Made by a program: the position numbers and the translations under genes. Shown here piece by piece: positions 33,917 to 41,716 of a DNA stretch of 64,000 bases. Each line of letters begins with the position of its first letter. Position 1 is the stretch's first letter. The notes beneath the pieces were generated by a model. The model ran no database searches and was not told the origin of the DNA. It worked only from the letters and a program-made list of their open reading frames with translations. Origin of the DNA: JAIQGF01 sp051006995 (GTDB lineage Bacteria; Acidobacteriota; Terriglobia; Terriglobales; Acidobacteriaceae); the NCBI GenBank assembly GCA_051006995.1, contig JBPCSQ010000031.1, positions 62,001 through 126,000 on the forward strand, in the 5' to 3' direction.

Positions 33917-34387
33917 CTACTTTTGTGCGGTGATCGGCCTTGCGGCACTCGCTTGTTTTTCGCACCTGCCGAGGTCGTCCTGCACCTGCAACACGTCCAA
34001 GCCTTTCTCCCCGGAACTATCTTTCATCTTCTTGGCGGTAATCTTGACCCGCTCACCGGGTTTCATTGGCGAGCCAATCAGGTGATGCGACTTGCCGTTG
34101 TCTTGGACGATGGTGTTTCCATCCGGCCCGATGCAGCCGGTGATTTTGGGATGCCGGAACTTCACTACGTACAGGACTGCGGCGCCGGCTCCAGCCCCTG
34201 CCGCCGCGCCAATGGCGGCTTTGTTGGGTCCATACCTCGGCGTGGAAGTGGTCCCCACGGTACCCATGCCTCCGGTGGTAGCTCCCCCCACGCCGGGCAT
34301 GCCTCCTCCGCCTAGGTATTGCGCCCAGGCGAAACTTGAGACCAGTAGCGTAATCGTCGCAATCGTGATTGACCGTCGGACATGCAT
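33917..34387 (-). CDS. Exported protein with Gly-rich region and GC...C domain
   Basis: A 156-residue protein. A signal peptide (SITIATITLLVSSFAWAQ) is followed by a Gly/Thr-rich stretch, a short hydrophobic helix (AAIGAAAGAGAGAAVLYVV), and a C-terminal domain of about 60 residues that starts TGCIGPDGNTIVQDNG and ends LGRCEKQ. That domain shares its pattern (Gly-Cys at the start, V-K-I/V-x-G/A strand, final Cys) with the proteins at 41717 and 42962. It is probably periplasmic or membrane-anchored. Function is unknown. Confidence 0.68.
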   Translation of the reverse strand: MHVRRSITIATITLLVSSFAWAQYLGGGGMPGVGGATTGGMGTVGTTSTPRYGPNKAAIGAAAGAGAGAAVLYVVKFRHPKITGCIGPDGNTIVQDNGKSHHLIGSPMKPGERVKITAKKMKDSSGEKGLDVLQVQDDLGRCEKQASAARPITAQK

Positions 34388-34623
34388 GATTCTGCTCCCT
34401 TCATACAATTGAAGGAAGCTCGAGACCGGAATGGGTTACACGGTGGTACAACTCGAGCGGGGACAACGAGGCACTCTGGACAGCCGCTCTACAGAGGCTG
34501 GATCGCCTTCGAGCGCGGTGGCTTAACAGCATCGCTAATGATGTAACAGGAGGGCGGCGTCAAGCGTCTATATGTAGAGTAGTTTGCGAATTGGGCGGTG
34601 ACTCTCTGCAGATGGAGTTCGCA

Positions 34624-34875
34624 ATGGATGATGTCGGCCAACGTGTTATCAGCGTCGTGGCTTTGGCCAAGAAGTTATCGGTCACGGCGGTCTCTCTGAA
34701 CAGCTCGCTCGCGGAACTCGGGTTCGATTCCCTCGATACCATCAACCTCATGTTCGACCTGGAAAGCGAGTTCAACATCTCCATTCCCGACGAACAGGCG
34801 CGTTCCATCCGATACGTGGGAGAAATTGCCGACGGAATCCGCTTGCTGCTGTCCAACAGCGCGGCCGGGGTATAG
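34624..34875 (+). CDS. Acyl carrier protein-like protein
   Basis: An 83-residue ACP. ELGFDSLDTINLMFDLE holds the phosphopantetheine-accepting Ser36, and the acidic second helix is typical. ISIPDEQ follows as in fatty-acid ACPs. The ATG at 34624 has GGAG six bases upstream. It is followed after 3 bases by a ketosynthase gene, which suggests a dedicated acyl-modifying pair rather than the housekeeping fatty-acid ACP. Confidence 0.85.
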   Translation: MDDVGQRVISVVALAKKLSVTAVSLNSSLAELGFDSLDTINLMFDLESEFNISIPDEQARSIRYVGEIADGIRLLLSNSAAGV

Positions 34876-34878
34876 AGC

Positions 34879-36090
34879 GTGCGGCGCGTTGTTGTCAGCG
34901 GGTTGGGCATGGTTTGCGCCATGGGGCGCGACCGCGAGCAGGCCTGGAAGGCGATGTGCGAAGGTACTTCGGCCATCCGTCCCATCCGCTCCGTGGACAC
35001 GGCGAAGCTTCGTTTTCACATGGGCGCTGAAGCCGGCGATTTCGATTCCGCGGCGCACTTTCCAAATGGCGGCCGCAATCTTCTGGATCGCTTCGCTCAA
35101 TTCGGCGTAGTCGCTGCGCGGGCGGCCCTGGCCGATGCCGGCTTCGAACTGACGCCTGCGCTGCGCGGCCGTACATGCGTCATCACCGGATCCTGTCTCG
35201 GCGGACAGTCTTCACAGGACGCCGGTTTCTTCGATCTTTATGAGCGCCATCTGGATCGCGTCCACCCCTTGACCATCCTCCGCACCATGGCCAATGCAGG
35301 CGCCAGTCATATCTGCATCGACCTTGGACTGACCGGGGCGGCGTACACCATCAGCACTGCCTGTGCCTCTGCCGCCCACGCCATCGGACAGGCGTTCTGG
35401 ATGGTTCGCTCCGGCATGGCGGATGCGGCAATCACCGGCGGCAGCGAAGCTCCATTTAGCTATGGGATTCTCAAGGCCTGGGAGGCAATGCGGGTGATCG
35501 CTCCCGACACCTGCCGTCCATTTTCCAGGGACCGCAAAGGCATGATTCTTGGCGAAGGCGGCGCCATGCTGGTTCTGGAGCCACTGGAATCGGCCCGGGC
35601 ACGCGGCGTGCAGCCCTATGCGGAAGTCATCGGCTTCGGCATGAGCTCCGATGCCCACCATGTCACTCAGCCGACGGTAGCCGGTCCCGCCAGCGCCATG
35701 CGGGCAGCATTGCAGGATGGAGAAATCCCTCCGGAACGTATTGGTTACATCAACGCTCATGGCACCGGCACAGCCGCCAATGACGTTACGGAAGTCAGCG
35801 CGATCCGCGAAGTCTTCGGCGATTACGCCGAAAGCCTGGCGATCAGTTCCACCAAGTCGCTGCACGGCCACGCTCTGGGAGCGGCCGGCGCGTTGGAGGC
35901 GGCCGCTACAGTTCTGGCTCTGCGGCGCGGCCTGCTGCCCCCAACCGCAAACTTCACCGCGGCCGACCCTGATTGCGATCTCGACGTGATTCCCAACTGC
36001 GCACGCGAAACTCGAGTGGATTGTGCGCTCTCAAATTCTTTTGCTTTTGGTGGGTTGAATGCTGTCCTTGCGTTTCGAAGTCTTGCCTGA
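34879..36090 (+). CDS. Beta-ketoacyl-ACP synthase (FabF-like)
   Basis: A 403-residue thiolase-fold condensing enzyme. The active site is Cys162 (STACASAA), His294 (NAHGTGT) and His331 (KSLHGHALGAAG), the KAS I/II Cys-His-His triad. It elongates an acyl chain on an ACP, presumably the one encoded 3 bases upstream. The start is GTG at 34879. Its 3' end overlaps the next gene by 32 bases. No ketoreductase or dehydratase is present, so the pair probably shares those with the main pathway. Confidence 0.9.
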   Translation: MRRVVVSGLGMVCAMGRDREQAWKAMCEGTSAIRPIRSVDTAKLRFHMGAEAGDFDSAAHFPNGGRNLLDRFAQFGVVAARAALADAGFELTPALRGRTCVITGSCLGGQSSQDAGFFDLYERHLDRVHPLTILRTMANAGASHICIDLGLTGAAYTISTACASAAHAIGQAFWMVRSGMADAAITGGSEAPFSYGILKAWEAMRVIAPDTCRPFSRDRKGMILGEGGAMLVLEPLESARARGVQPYAEVIGFGMSSDAHHVTQPTVAGPASAMRAALQDGEIPPERIGYINAHGTGTAANDVTEVSAIREVFGDYAESLAISSTKSLHGHALGAAGALEAAATVLALRRGLLPPTANFTAADPDCDLDVIPNCARETRVDCALSNSFAFGGLNAVLAFRSLA

Positions 36091-36886
36091 ACGGCGGCCT
36101 TTTACATGGCCGCGATGGCTCCTTCTGCTGGTCTATGCCTTGGCCTCGCTTCCTTTAGCGGCTGAGACCGTACCGGTGCGGCATGCCGAGGGCCTGGTCC
36201 ACGGTTTTCTCGTCTTACATAATCTGGAAGGCGAACCTCTGGCCGATGGCGACCTGCTCCAGACCGCCCGCGGCGATCGCGTCAACACCCAACTGATCTT
36301 TCACTTCAAAGATGGCTCACTTCATCACGAAACCGCGATTTATTCCCAGCGCGGCCGGTTCCGGCTCCTCAGCTATCACCTGGTGCAGAAAGGGCCGGCC
36401 TTCAAGCATCCGATGGAGATGTCGATACAAGCCGGCGGCAACGTGACCGTCCGCTACTCGGACAACGGCGAGGAAAAGGTGGCCTCCGATCATCTCAACT
36501 TGCCCGCGGATGTGGCTAATGGTGTCATCCTTACCCTGTTGAAGAACATCGCGCCCGATGCGCCGCAAACCACCGTCGGCTTTGTGGCGGCCACACCCAA
36601 ACCGAGGCTGGTTAAGCTGCTCATCACTGACCAGGGTGAGGAGCCGTTTTCCACCGGCACTGCCGCGCGCAAAGCTGTTCACTACGTGGTGAGGGTCCAG
36701 ATCGGCGGCCTGGCCGGCAAGCTCGCCGACTGGCTGGGCAAGGAACCACCCGACAATCATGTGTGGATTCTCACCGGCCCGGCGCCCGCTTTCGTCAAGT
36801 TTGAGGGTCCCCTCTTCTACGGTGGGCCGGTTTGGCGAATCGAACTGGTCAGTCCGGCTTGGCCGCATAAGCCAAGCACGGAATAG
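36059..36886 (+). CDS. Exported hypothetical protein of the ACP-KAS locus
   Basis: A 275-residue protein. An N-terminal transmembrane or signal segment (WLLLLVYALASLPLAAE) precedes an extracytoplasmic beta-rich domain. Strands such as DRVNTQLIFHFKDGSLHHETA and RFRLLSYHLVQKGPAF suggest a beta-sandwich or lipid-binding shell. The last part (HVWILTGPAPAFVKFEGPLF) is conserved-looking. Overlap with the KAS gene implies a joint function, for example handling the acylated product at the membrane. I do not recognise the family. Confidence 0.65.
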   Translation: MLSLRFEVLPERRPFTWPRWLLLLVYALASLPLAAETVPVRHAEGLVHGFLVLHNLEGEPLADGDLLQTARGDRVNTQLIFHFKDGSLHHETAIYSQRGRFRLLSYHLVQKGPAFKHPMEMSIQAGGNVTVRYSDNGEEKVASDHLNLPADVANGVILTLLKNIAPDAPQTTVGFVAATPKPRLVKLLITDQGEEPFSTGTAARKAVHYVVRVQIGGLAGKLADWLGKEPPDNHVWILTGPAPAFVKFEGPLFYGGPVWRIELVSPAWPHKPSTE

Positions 36887-37008
36887 TCCGAGTTCGAGAG
36901 CCCACCGGCGCCGTGGCTCCGAAAAAATTTCAAAAATTTACGTGCACGCTTCGCCCTGCGTGTTATTTTTCTGAACTATTCTTGGTGCTAACGAGGAGGG
37001 CTGGCGAA

Positions 37009-37566
37009 TTGGGCAAAAACATGGTCCCACGGCGGATCTTTCTTACCAAGGGCGTCGGGAAACACAAAGAGCGTCTCACTTCCTTCGAGTTGGCCTTGCG
37101 CGACGCCGGCATCGCCGCTCAGAACCTGGTGCGCGTCTCCTCCATCTTCCCGCCGCAATGCAAAATCATTCCCCGTGCTTTGGGACTGCGCCATCTCAAC
37201 CCCGGCGAGGTCGTCTTTGCCGTGGTCGCCGAGAACTCCACCCATGAACCGCATCGCCTGCTGGCCTCCAGCATCGGCGTCGCGATTCCCGCCGACCGCT
37301 CGACCTATGGGTATTTGAGCGAGCACCACTCTTTCGGCGAGACCGACGATCAGGCGGGCGATTACGCCGAGGAACTCGCCGCCGAAATGCTGGCCACCAC
37401 GCTGAATGTGGAGTTCGATCCCGACAAGAGCTGGGACGAGAAGAAAGAGGTCTATCGCCTCTCCAACAAGATCGTTCGCACCATGAACAACACCCAGTCG
37501 GCCGTCGGCGACCGCCATGGCAAATGGACCACGGTCATCGCCGCCGCCATTTTTATCTTCGACTAG
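37009..37566 (+). CDS. pdaD: Pyruvoyl-dependent arginine decarboxylase
   Basis: A 185-residue proenzyme that cleaves itself between Ser44 and Ser45 (LVRVSSIFPP), turning the second Ser into the pyruvoyl group. It decarboxylates arginine to agmatine. FLTKGVGKHKERLTSFELAL and AENSTHEPHRLLASSIGVAIP are family marks. The start is TTG at 37009: AGGAGGG (36994-37000) lies 8 bases upstream, while the in-frame ATG at 37021 is 20 bases away. It opens a polyamine locus with speY, aguB and aguA. Confidence 0.9.
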   Translation: MGKNMVPRRIFLTKGVGKHKERLTSFELALRDAGIAAQNLVRVSSIFPPQCKIIPRALGLRHLNPGEVVFAVVAENSTHEPHRLLASSIGVAIPADRSTYGYLSEHHSFGETDDQAGDYAEELAAEMLATTLNVEFDPDKSWDEKKEVYRLSNKIVRTMNNTQSAVGDRHGKWTTVIAAAIFIFD

Positions 37567-37575
37567 GACTAGGGT

Positions 37576-38718
37576 CTAGCGACTGCCTTTTAGCCGTTCC
37601 AGCACCGCCCCCACTACCAGCGGCAGCCCGACGGTCGCATCCACGAACAGCTCCGCGAATTTTCCGCCTTCTTCCGGGGGCACGAATTTCCCCCACGACA
37701 CCGCCTCTGTGTACGGGCTGCCCGACAGCCCTCCCCAGTACACCGGCTCCGGACAAATGCGCAGTCCGTAGTGGAAGCGTTTCAGTGGGACGTCCTCGCC
37801 TCCGCGGCGATGACGCAGCTCCAGATACGGCCCGAGCTGCTGCGTCCAGTTTCGCGGCACCCCGCCTCCGATGGTGAACACGCCCATGCGCGGCGACCCC
37901 AGCATCGTATCGGCATATTTGTTGACGTCTTCAAAGGGATCGAATCGCAACAGCGGACGTTTCTGCCGCGCCCGCATCCGGTTATGCAGCGCGAAGTCCA
38001 GCCCGAGCTCGGAATCGCTGAACGCCGGCACGAACACGGGGACATTTTTTTCAAATGCTGATTTTAAGATTCCGCGCCCTTCCACGTGCCTGCTCAGGTG
38101 CTCGCCGATGGCGCGGTTCAGCTTCCAGGAGCACAGCGTCTCCTCCGCGTCCCACTCATTTAGGATTCTGCCGACAATCTTCTCCACCTGGTCCAGGTTC
38201 TGCTCCGGCTCCAGCGTGTCGTACACCCGGTTGTAGCCCGCCTCGTAGAGTTCCACGTCGTTCATCTTCGGGTCATAGACGTAATGCGAGCGCCCGATGC
38301 CCTCCACCAGGCCGTGCGCCATCAATGCACCGGTGGACACCAGCGCCCGCACGATCCCATGGTCGATCAGGTCGGTGATAACCAGCCCCTGCTTGGCGAC
38401 GGTCATGGCCCCTGCCAGGGTCATCACCACCAGGCATTCGCGATCGCGCGCCATCGCCTCCAGCACGTCCGCCGCCTGCCCAACCTGCCGCCCGGTGAAT
38501 GCCGTCTGCCCCATCGCGCGCACCAGGTCGTCAATCCCGTGGATCTTCCCAAGATCCAGCGGCTCCAGCGGAACCAGCTTGTCTTCCTCCGGCGTATGCA
38601 GCCGCCGCTCGATGCCGGTGCCCTCGGCGGTGTGCCCCGGTCCCGCCTGCTTTTGGCCATGCCGACGATTTTTACTCTCGCGACCCGCGGATTTCTTTTT
38701 CGCCTGCTCTTTCTTCAC
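37576..38718 (-). CDS. speY: Deoxyhypusine-synthase-like protein (SpeY type)
   Basis: A 380-residue NAD-dependent aminobutyl transferase-like protein. GGGVPRNWTQQLGP, WGGLSGSPYTEAVSWGKF (with the Lys at the catalytic position) and the central IGRSHYVYDP match the deoxyhypusine synthase fold. Bacteria lack eIF5A, so members beside polyamine genes are thought to make homospermidine or a related polyamine from putrescine or spermidine. The first 40 residues are basic and probably disordered. The start is GTG at 38718 with GAGG seven bases upstream. It converges with pdaD. Confidence 0.82.
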   Translation of the reverse strand: MKKEQAKKKSAGRESKNRRHGQKQAGPGHTAEGTGIERRLHTPEEDKLVPLEPLDLGKIHGIDDLVRAMGQTAFTGRQVGQAADVLEAMARDRECLVVMTLAGAMTVAKQGLVITDLIDHGIVRALVSTGALMAHGLVEGIGRSHYVYDPKMNDVELYEAGYNRVYDTLEPEQNLDQVEKIVGRILNEWDAEETLCSWKLNRAIGEHLSRHVEGRGILKSAFEKNVPVFVPAFSDSELGLDFALHNRMRARQKRPLLRFDPFEDVNKYADTMLGSPRMGVFTIGGGVPRNWTQQLGPYLELRHRRGGEDVPLKRFHYGLRICPEPVYWGGLSGSPYTEAVSWGKFVPPEEGGKFAELFVDATVGLPLVVGAVLERLKGSR

Positions 38719-38877
38719 TCCTTCACCTCAAATGAAAGCGTTTGATTTTCGATGGAGAACAGTCAAGGTAAACGTCAGCTTCCACTCGCGTCAACGCACA
38801 ATCCGCCGTTCTCTCCGCCGCTATGCCCCAGTGGTGAAAATCCGTCTGCTATCCTAGACCGCGTCCCCGGAGGATAT

Positions 38878-39783
38878 TTGCCCGCGCCTGAGCAATTCCG
38901 CATCGGCCTGATCCAGATGTCGTGCTCTGCCGATCCGGAGAAGAATCTCGAGCACGCCATGGACATGGTGCGCGAGGCCGCAGGCCGCGGCGCGCAGGTC
39001 GTCTGCCTGCCGGAGTTGTTCTTGACGCAGTATTTTTGCCAGCGCGAAGACGCTTCGCTGTTCGATCTTGCCGAACCCATTCCCGGCCCGACCACGACAC
39101 GCTTATCTGTCCTCGCCAAACAACAGCACATCGTGCTCATTGCGTCGCTGTTCGAGAAACGCACCGCCGGCATTTATCACAACACCGCCGCCGTGCTCGA
39201 CGCCGACGGCGCGCTCCGCGGCATCTACCGCAAGATGCACATCCCCGACGATCCGCTCTACTACGAAAAGTTCTACTTCACGCCGGGCGACCTCGGCTTT
39301 CGCGCCTTCGACACCGATGTCGGCCGCATCGGCACGCTCGTCTGCTGGGACCAGTGGTATCCGGAAGGCGCGCGCCTCACCGCCTTGCATGGCGCGCACG
39401 TGCTCTTTTACCCCACCGCGATCGGCTGGCATCCGGCGGAAAAACAGCAGTACGGCGCCGCCCAGCACGACGCCTGGCGCACCATTCAGCGCGCGCACGC
39501 TATCGCCAACGGCCTGTATGTTGCCGTCGTGAATCGTGTCGGACACGAGACGGGCGACATTCGCGGAAAACAGGCCGGCGGCCCCGGCCTGGAGTTTTGG
39601 GGCGGATCGTTTATCTGCGATCCGTTTGGGACGGTTCTCGCCGAGGCATCCGCGGATAGCGAGGAAATCCTGATTGCCGAGGTGGACCTGCGCAAACTGG
39701 AGGACATCCGCCGCAACTGGCCCTTCCTTCGCGACCGCCGCATTGATAGCTACGCACCCATCACCAACCGCCTCCTCGACTAG
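38878..39783 (+). CDS. aguB: N-carbamoylputrescine amidase
   Basis: A 301-residue nitrilase-superfamily enzyme that hydrolyses N-carbamoylputrescine to putrescine, CO2 and NH3. The catalytic triad is Glu46 (LPELF), Lys119 (YRKMHIPDD) and Cys156 (LVCWDQWYPE). YEKFYFTPGDLGF is typical of the AguB branch. The start is TTG at 38878, four bases after GGAGG; a longer in-frame reading to 38752 would add 42 residues with no homology and nearly meet the divergent speY start. aguA follows. Confidence 0.92.
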   Translation: MPAPEQFRIGLIQMSCSADPEKNLEHAMDMVREAAGRGAQVVCLPELFLTQYFCQREDASLFDLAEPIPGPTTTRLSVLAKQQHIVLIASLFEKRTAGIYHNTAAVLDADGALRGIYRKMHIPDDPLYYEKFYFTPGDLGFRAFDTDVGRIGTLVCWDQWYPEGARLTALHGAHVLFYPTAIGWHPAEKQQYGAAQHDAWRTIQRAHAIANGLYVAVVNRVGHETGDIRGKQAGGPGLEFWGGSFICDPFGTVLAEASADSEEILIAEVDLRKLEDIRRNWPFLRDRRIDSYAPITNRLLD

Positions 39784-39790
39784 CGATGGT

Positions 39791-39859
39791 TTTGCCACAG
39801 AGAACACAAAAAACGCACCGAGGTGAAAATCGAGGGTCCTCTGTGTCCTCTGTGGCAAA
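39791..39859. repeat. CCACAGAG/CTCTGTGG inverted repeat at the aguA start
   Basis: The arms 39791-39808 and 39842-39859 match at 17 of 18 positions as an inverted repeat. Related words occur at 10318-10342 and 48191-48284. The right arm contains the predicted GTG start of aguA, and GAGGG just before it is the ribosome binding site, so the repeat appears to provide the translation start. Confidence 0.75.
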
Positions 39860-40949
39860 TCTTCCTGGACAACTCGGCTATCGCCTCCCCGCCGAGTGGG
39901 AACCGCACGCCGCCACTTGGCTGGGCTGGCCGCACAATCGCAGCGATTGGCCGGGGAAATTTGAGCCAATCCACTGGGTGTACGCCGAGATCGTGCGCCA
40001 CCTGGCACGCGTCGAGCGCGTGGAAATCATCGTCAACAACGCTGCCGCCGAGGAGCGTGCTCGTTCTATTCTTGGCCGCGCGAACGTCGTATCCGACAAC
40101 GTGCGCTTTCATCGTTGGCGTACGAATCGCGGGTGGACCCGCGATTTCGCGCCCCTATTTGTGCGACACGGGTCTCCGACCCGTGCAGGGCGCCACCGCG
40201 TTGCGGTCGTTAATTTTCACTTCAATGCCTGGGCCAAGTACGCCGACTGGAAGCTCGATGCCCGCGCCTCCGACCGTATCGTGAGCTACCTCAAACTGCC
40301 GGCCTGGCGCCCGCTGTACGCTGGAGCGCGCTCGTCCTCGAGCACGAAGCTCGATGCAATTGTGCTGGAAGGGGGCAGTATTGACACCAACGGCGCAGGC
40401 CTCCTGCTCACCACCGAAGAATGTCTGCTCAGCAACACGCAACAGCGCAATCCCGGCCTGTCGCGGAACGATCTGGAGCGCGTGTTCGCCGATTATCTGG
40501 GAATCGAAAAGGTTCTATGGCTGGAGCGCGGCATCGCCGGCGACGATACTCACGGCCACATTGACGACATCGCCCGGTTCGTCGCGCATGACACCATTGC
40601 CGCGGCGGTCGAATCCAATTCAGCCGACGAAAATTACGCACCGCTAAGGGACAACCTGCAATGCCTGCGCGGGATGACCGACCAGCGCGGCCGGCGCCTC
40701 AATATCGTCGAACTCCCCATGCCCGCCCCGGTGGTATTCCGTGGCCGCCGCCTGCCGGCCAGCTACGCCAACTTCTACATCGCCAACCGCCTCGTGCTCG
40801 TGCCCGTATTCAACGATCGTAATGACCGCCTCGCGCTCAACATTCTTACCGACCTCTTCCCCGATCGCGACGTCGTCCCCATCTATTGCGGCGACCTCAT
40901 CTGGGGACTCGGCGCCATCCACTGCATGACCATGCAGCAACCCGCCTAG
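39843..40949 (+). CDS. aguA: Agmatine deiminase
   Basis: A 368-residue enzyme converting agmatine to N-carbamoylputrescine. LPAEWEPHAATWLGWPH opens the domain. WTRDFAP, EGGSID, DTHGHIDD and the active-site Cys361 (GAIHCMTMQQP) give the guanidino-group-modifying Cys-His-Asp/Glu site. I prefer the GTG at 39843 (GAGGG six bases upstream); an ATG at 39786 would add 19 residues coded by a repeat. Between RDFAPLFVR and VAVVNFHFNAW the protein has HGSPTRAGRHR, coded by a palindromic element. It completes arginine to putrescine with pdaD and aguB. Confidence 0.9.
   Translation: MSSVANLPGQLGYRLPAEWEPHAATWLGWPHNRSDWPGKFEPIHWVYAEIVRHLARVERVEIIVNNAAAEERARSILGRANVVSDNVRFHRWRTNRGWTRDFAPLFVRHGSPTRAGRHRVAVVNFHFNAWAKYADWKLDARASDRIVSYLKLPAWRPLYAGARSSSSTKLDAIVLEGGSIDTNGAGLLLTTEECLLSNTQQRNPGLSRNDLERVFADYLGIEKVLWLERGIAGDDTHGHIDDIARFVAHDTIAAAVESNSADENYAPLRDNLQCLRGMTDQRGRRLNIVELPMPAPVVFRGRRLPASYANFYIANRLVLVPVFNDRNDRLALNILTDLFPDRDVVPIYCGDLIWGLGAIHCMTMQQPA
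40161..40197 (+). repeat. Palindromic element inside aguA
   Basis: CACGGGTC-TCC-GACCCGTG (40167-40185) is a perfect 8-bp dyad within GTGCGA...CAGGGCGCCACC. It has the look of the intergenic GGGT/ACCC elements of this genome (compare 905-940) but lies in frame inside a conserved enzyme, in a surface loop. Confidence 0.6.
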
Positions 40950-40995
40950 CTTGTGTGGGCACACGCCGGGGGCCCGGGACAAACCGGGTGCCGGA

Positions 40996-41029
40996 TACCC
41001 TAGACAAGCTGCTTTTGCTTGTCTGGGTA
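40996..41029 (+). repeat. Hairpin downstream of aguA
   Basis: TACCC-T-AGACAAGC (40996-41009) pairs with GCTTGTCT-GGGTA (41017-41029) with one bulged T and loop TGCTTTT. No U-run follows, so termination is uncertain. Confidence 0.5.
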
Positions 41030-41074
41030 ACGCCGAGCCTGGATCAGTATTCATCAGCGGCCAACGGCCCAAAC

Positions 41075-41100
41075 AAAAACGCCGCGCATCGCGCGGCGTT
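41075..41100 (-). terminator. Intrinsic terminator of the NuoI-like gene (minus strand)
   Basis: AACGCCGCGC (41078-41087), loop ATC, GCGCGGCGTT (41091-41100) is a perfect 10-bp stem. On the minus strand it is followed by TTTGTTTGGG after the stem's own TT. Confidence 0.85.
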
Positions 41101-41127
41101 CCTGAAAACTGAAACTCTCAACTGAAA

Positions 41128-41589
41128 CTATCTCTGGTACTTCACAGGATGCGGACCCTGCTCCAGCGTCTGCCGGTCCCAGATCGCTCCCTCACGCGTG
41201 TAGCTGGCCAACTCGAAATCCTGCGTCAACTCGAGGCAGTCGGTCGGACACGCATCCTCGCACAGTCCGCAAAACATGCACCGGCTCAGATCGTAGGTGA
41301 AGGTGGTGAGTTCCTTGCGCCGTGTATTCGGGTTGCGTTCCGCGCTCACCACGATCAGATGTTCCGGGCACGCCAGCGCGCAAAGATCGCACGCAATGCA
41401 GAGCGTCTCATCGGTATCGGGATTCACGTTCAGCCGCGGCGCGCCACGGTAGCGTTCCGCCACCTGCGGACGCTCCAGCGGGTACTGCTCGGTATAGACC
41501 TCCCGCGGATGCTGATTGCGAAACGTCACCGTCAGACCTTTGATCAGGTCCACGAGCAAAACTTTGTTGAGTGTGTCTTTGAGGCTCAC
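41128..41589 (-). CDS. nuoI: NuoI-like 2[4Fe-4S] ferredoxin subunit
   Basis: A 153-residue protein with two CxxCxxCxxxCP clusters (Cys64, 67, 70, 74 and Cys104, 107, 110, 114). The flanking sequence (LIKGLTVTFRNQHPREVYTEQYP) is that of complex I subunit NuoI, which passes electrons towards quinone. No other nuo gene is in the window, so it is an orphan copy or the nuo genes are scattered. It may serve a complex assembled from other loci. Confidence 0.85.
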   Translation of the reverse strand: MSLKDTLNKVLLVDLIKGLTVTFRNQHPREVYTEQYPLERPQVAERYRGAPRLNVNPDTDETLCIACDLCALACPEHLIVVSAERNPNTRRKELTTFTYDLSRCMFCGLCEDACPTDCLELTQDFELASYTREGAIWDRQTLEQGPHPVKYQR

Positions 41590-41716
41590 GATTGGTAGAT
41601 GCCCTCACCCTGAGGATCGTCGCACTCTTAGTGTAAACCAGCCTGCCAGTGTGCTTCTAGACGCACGGGGGTACCACCTTCTGGCCGCTTTTGCCAGGCC
41701 GTGGTTTTTGACTCGA

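Noticed and set aside
38752..38877. ATG start for the amidase at 38752
   Set aside because: It would add 42 residues without similarity to the family; the TTG at 38878 has GGAGG just upstream and gives the normal N-terminus.
40996..41029. The hairpin after aguA as a riboswitch
   Set aside because: It lies downstream of the gene, is short, and no known aptamer consensus is visible.
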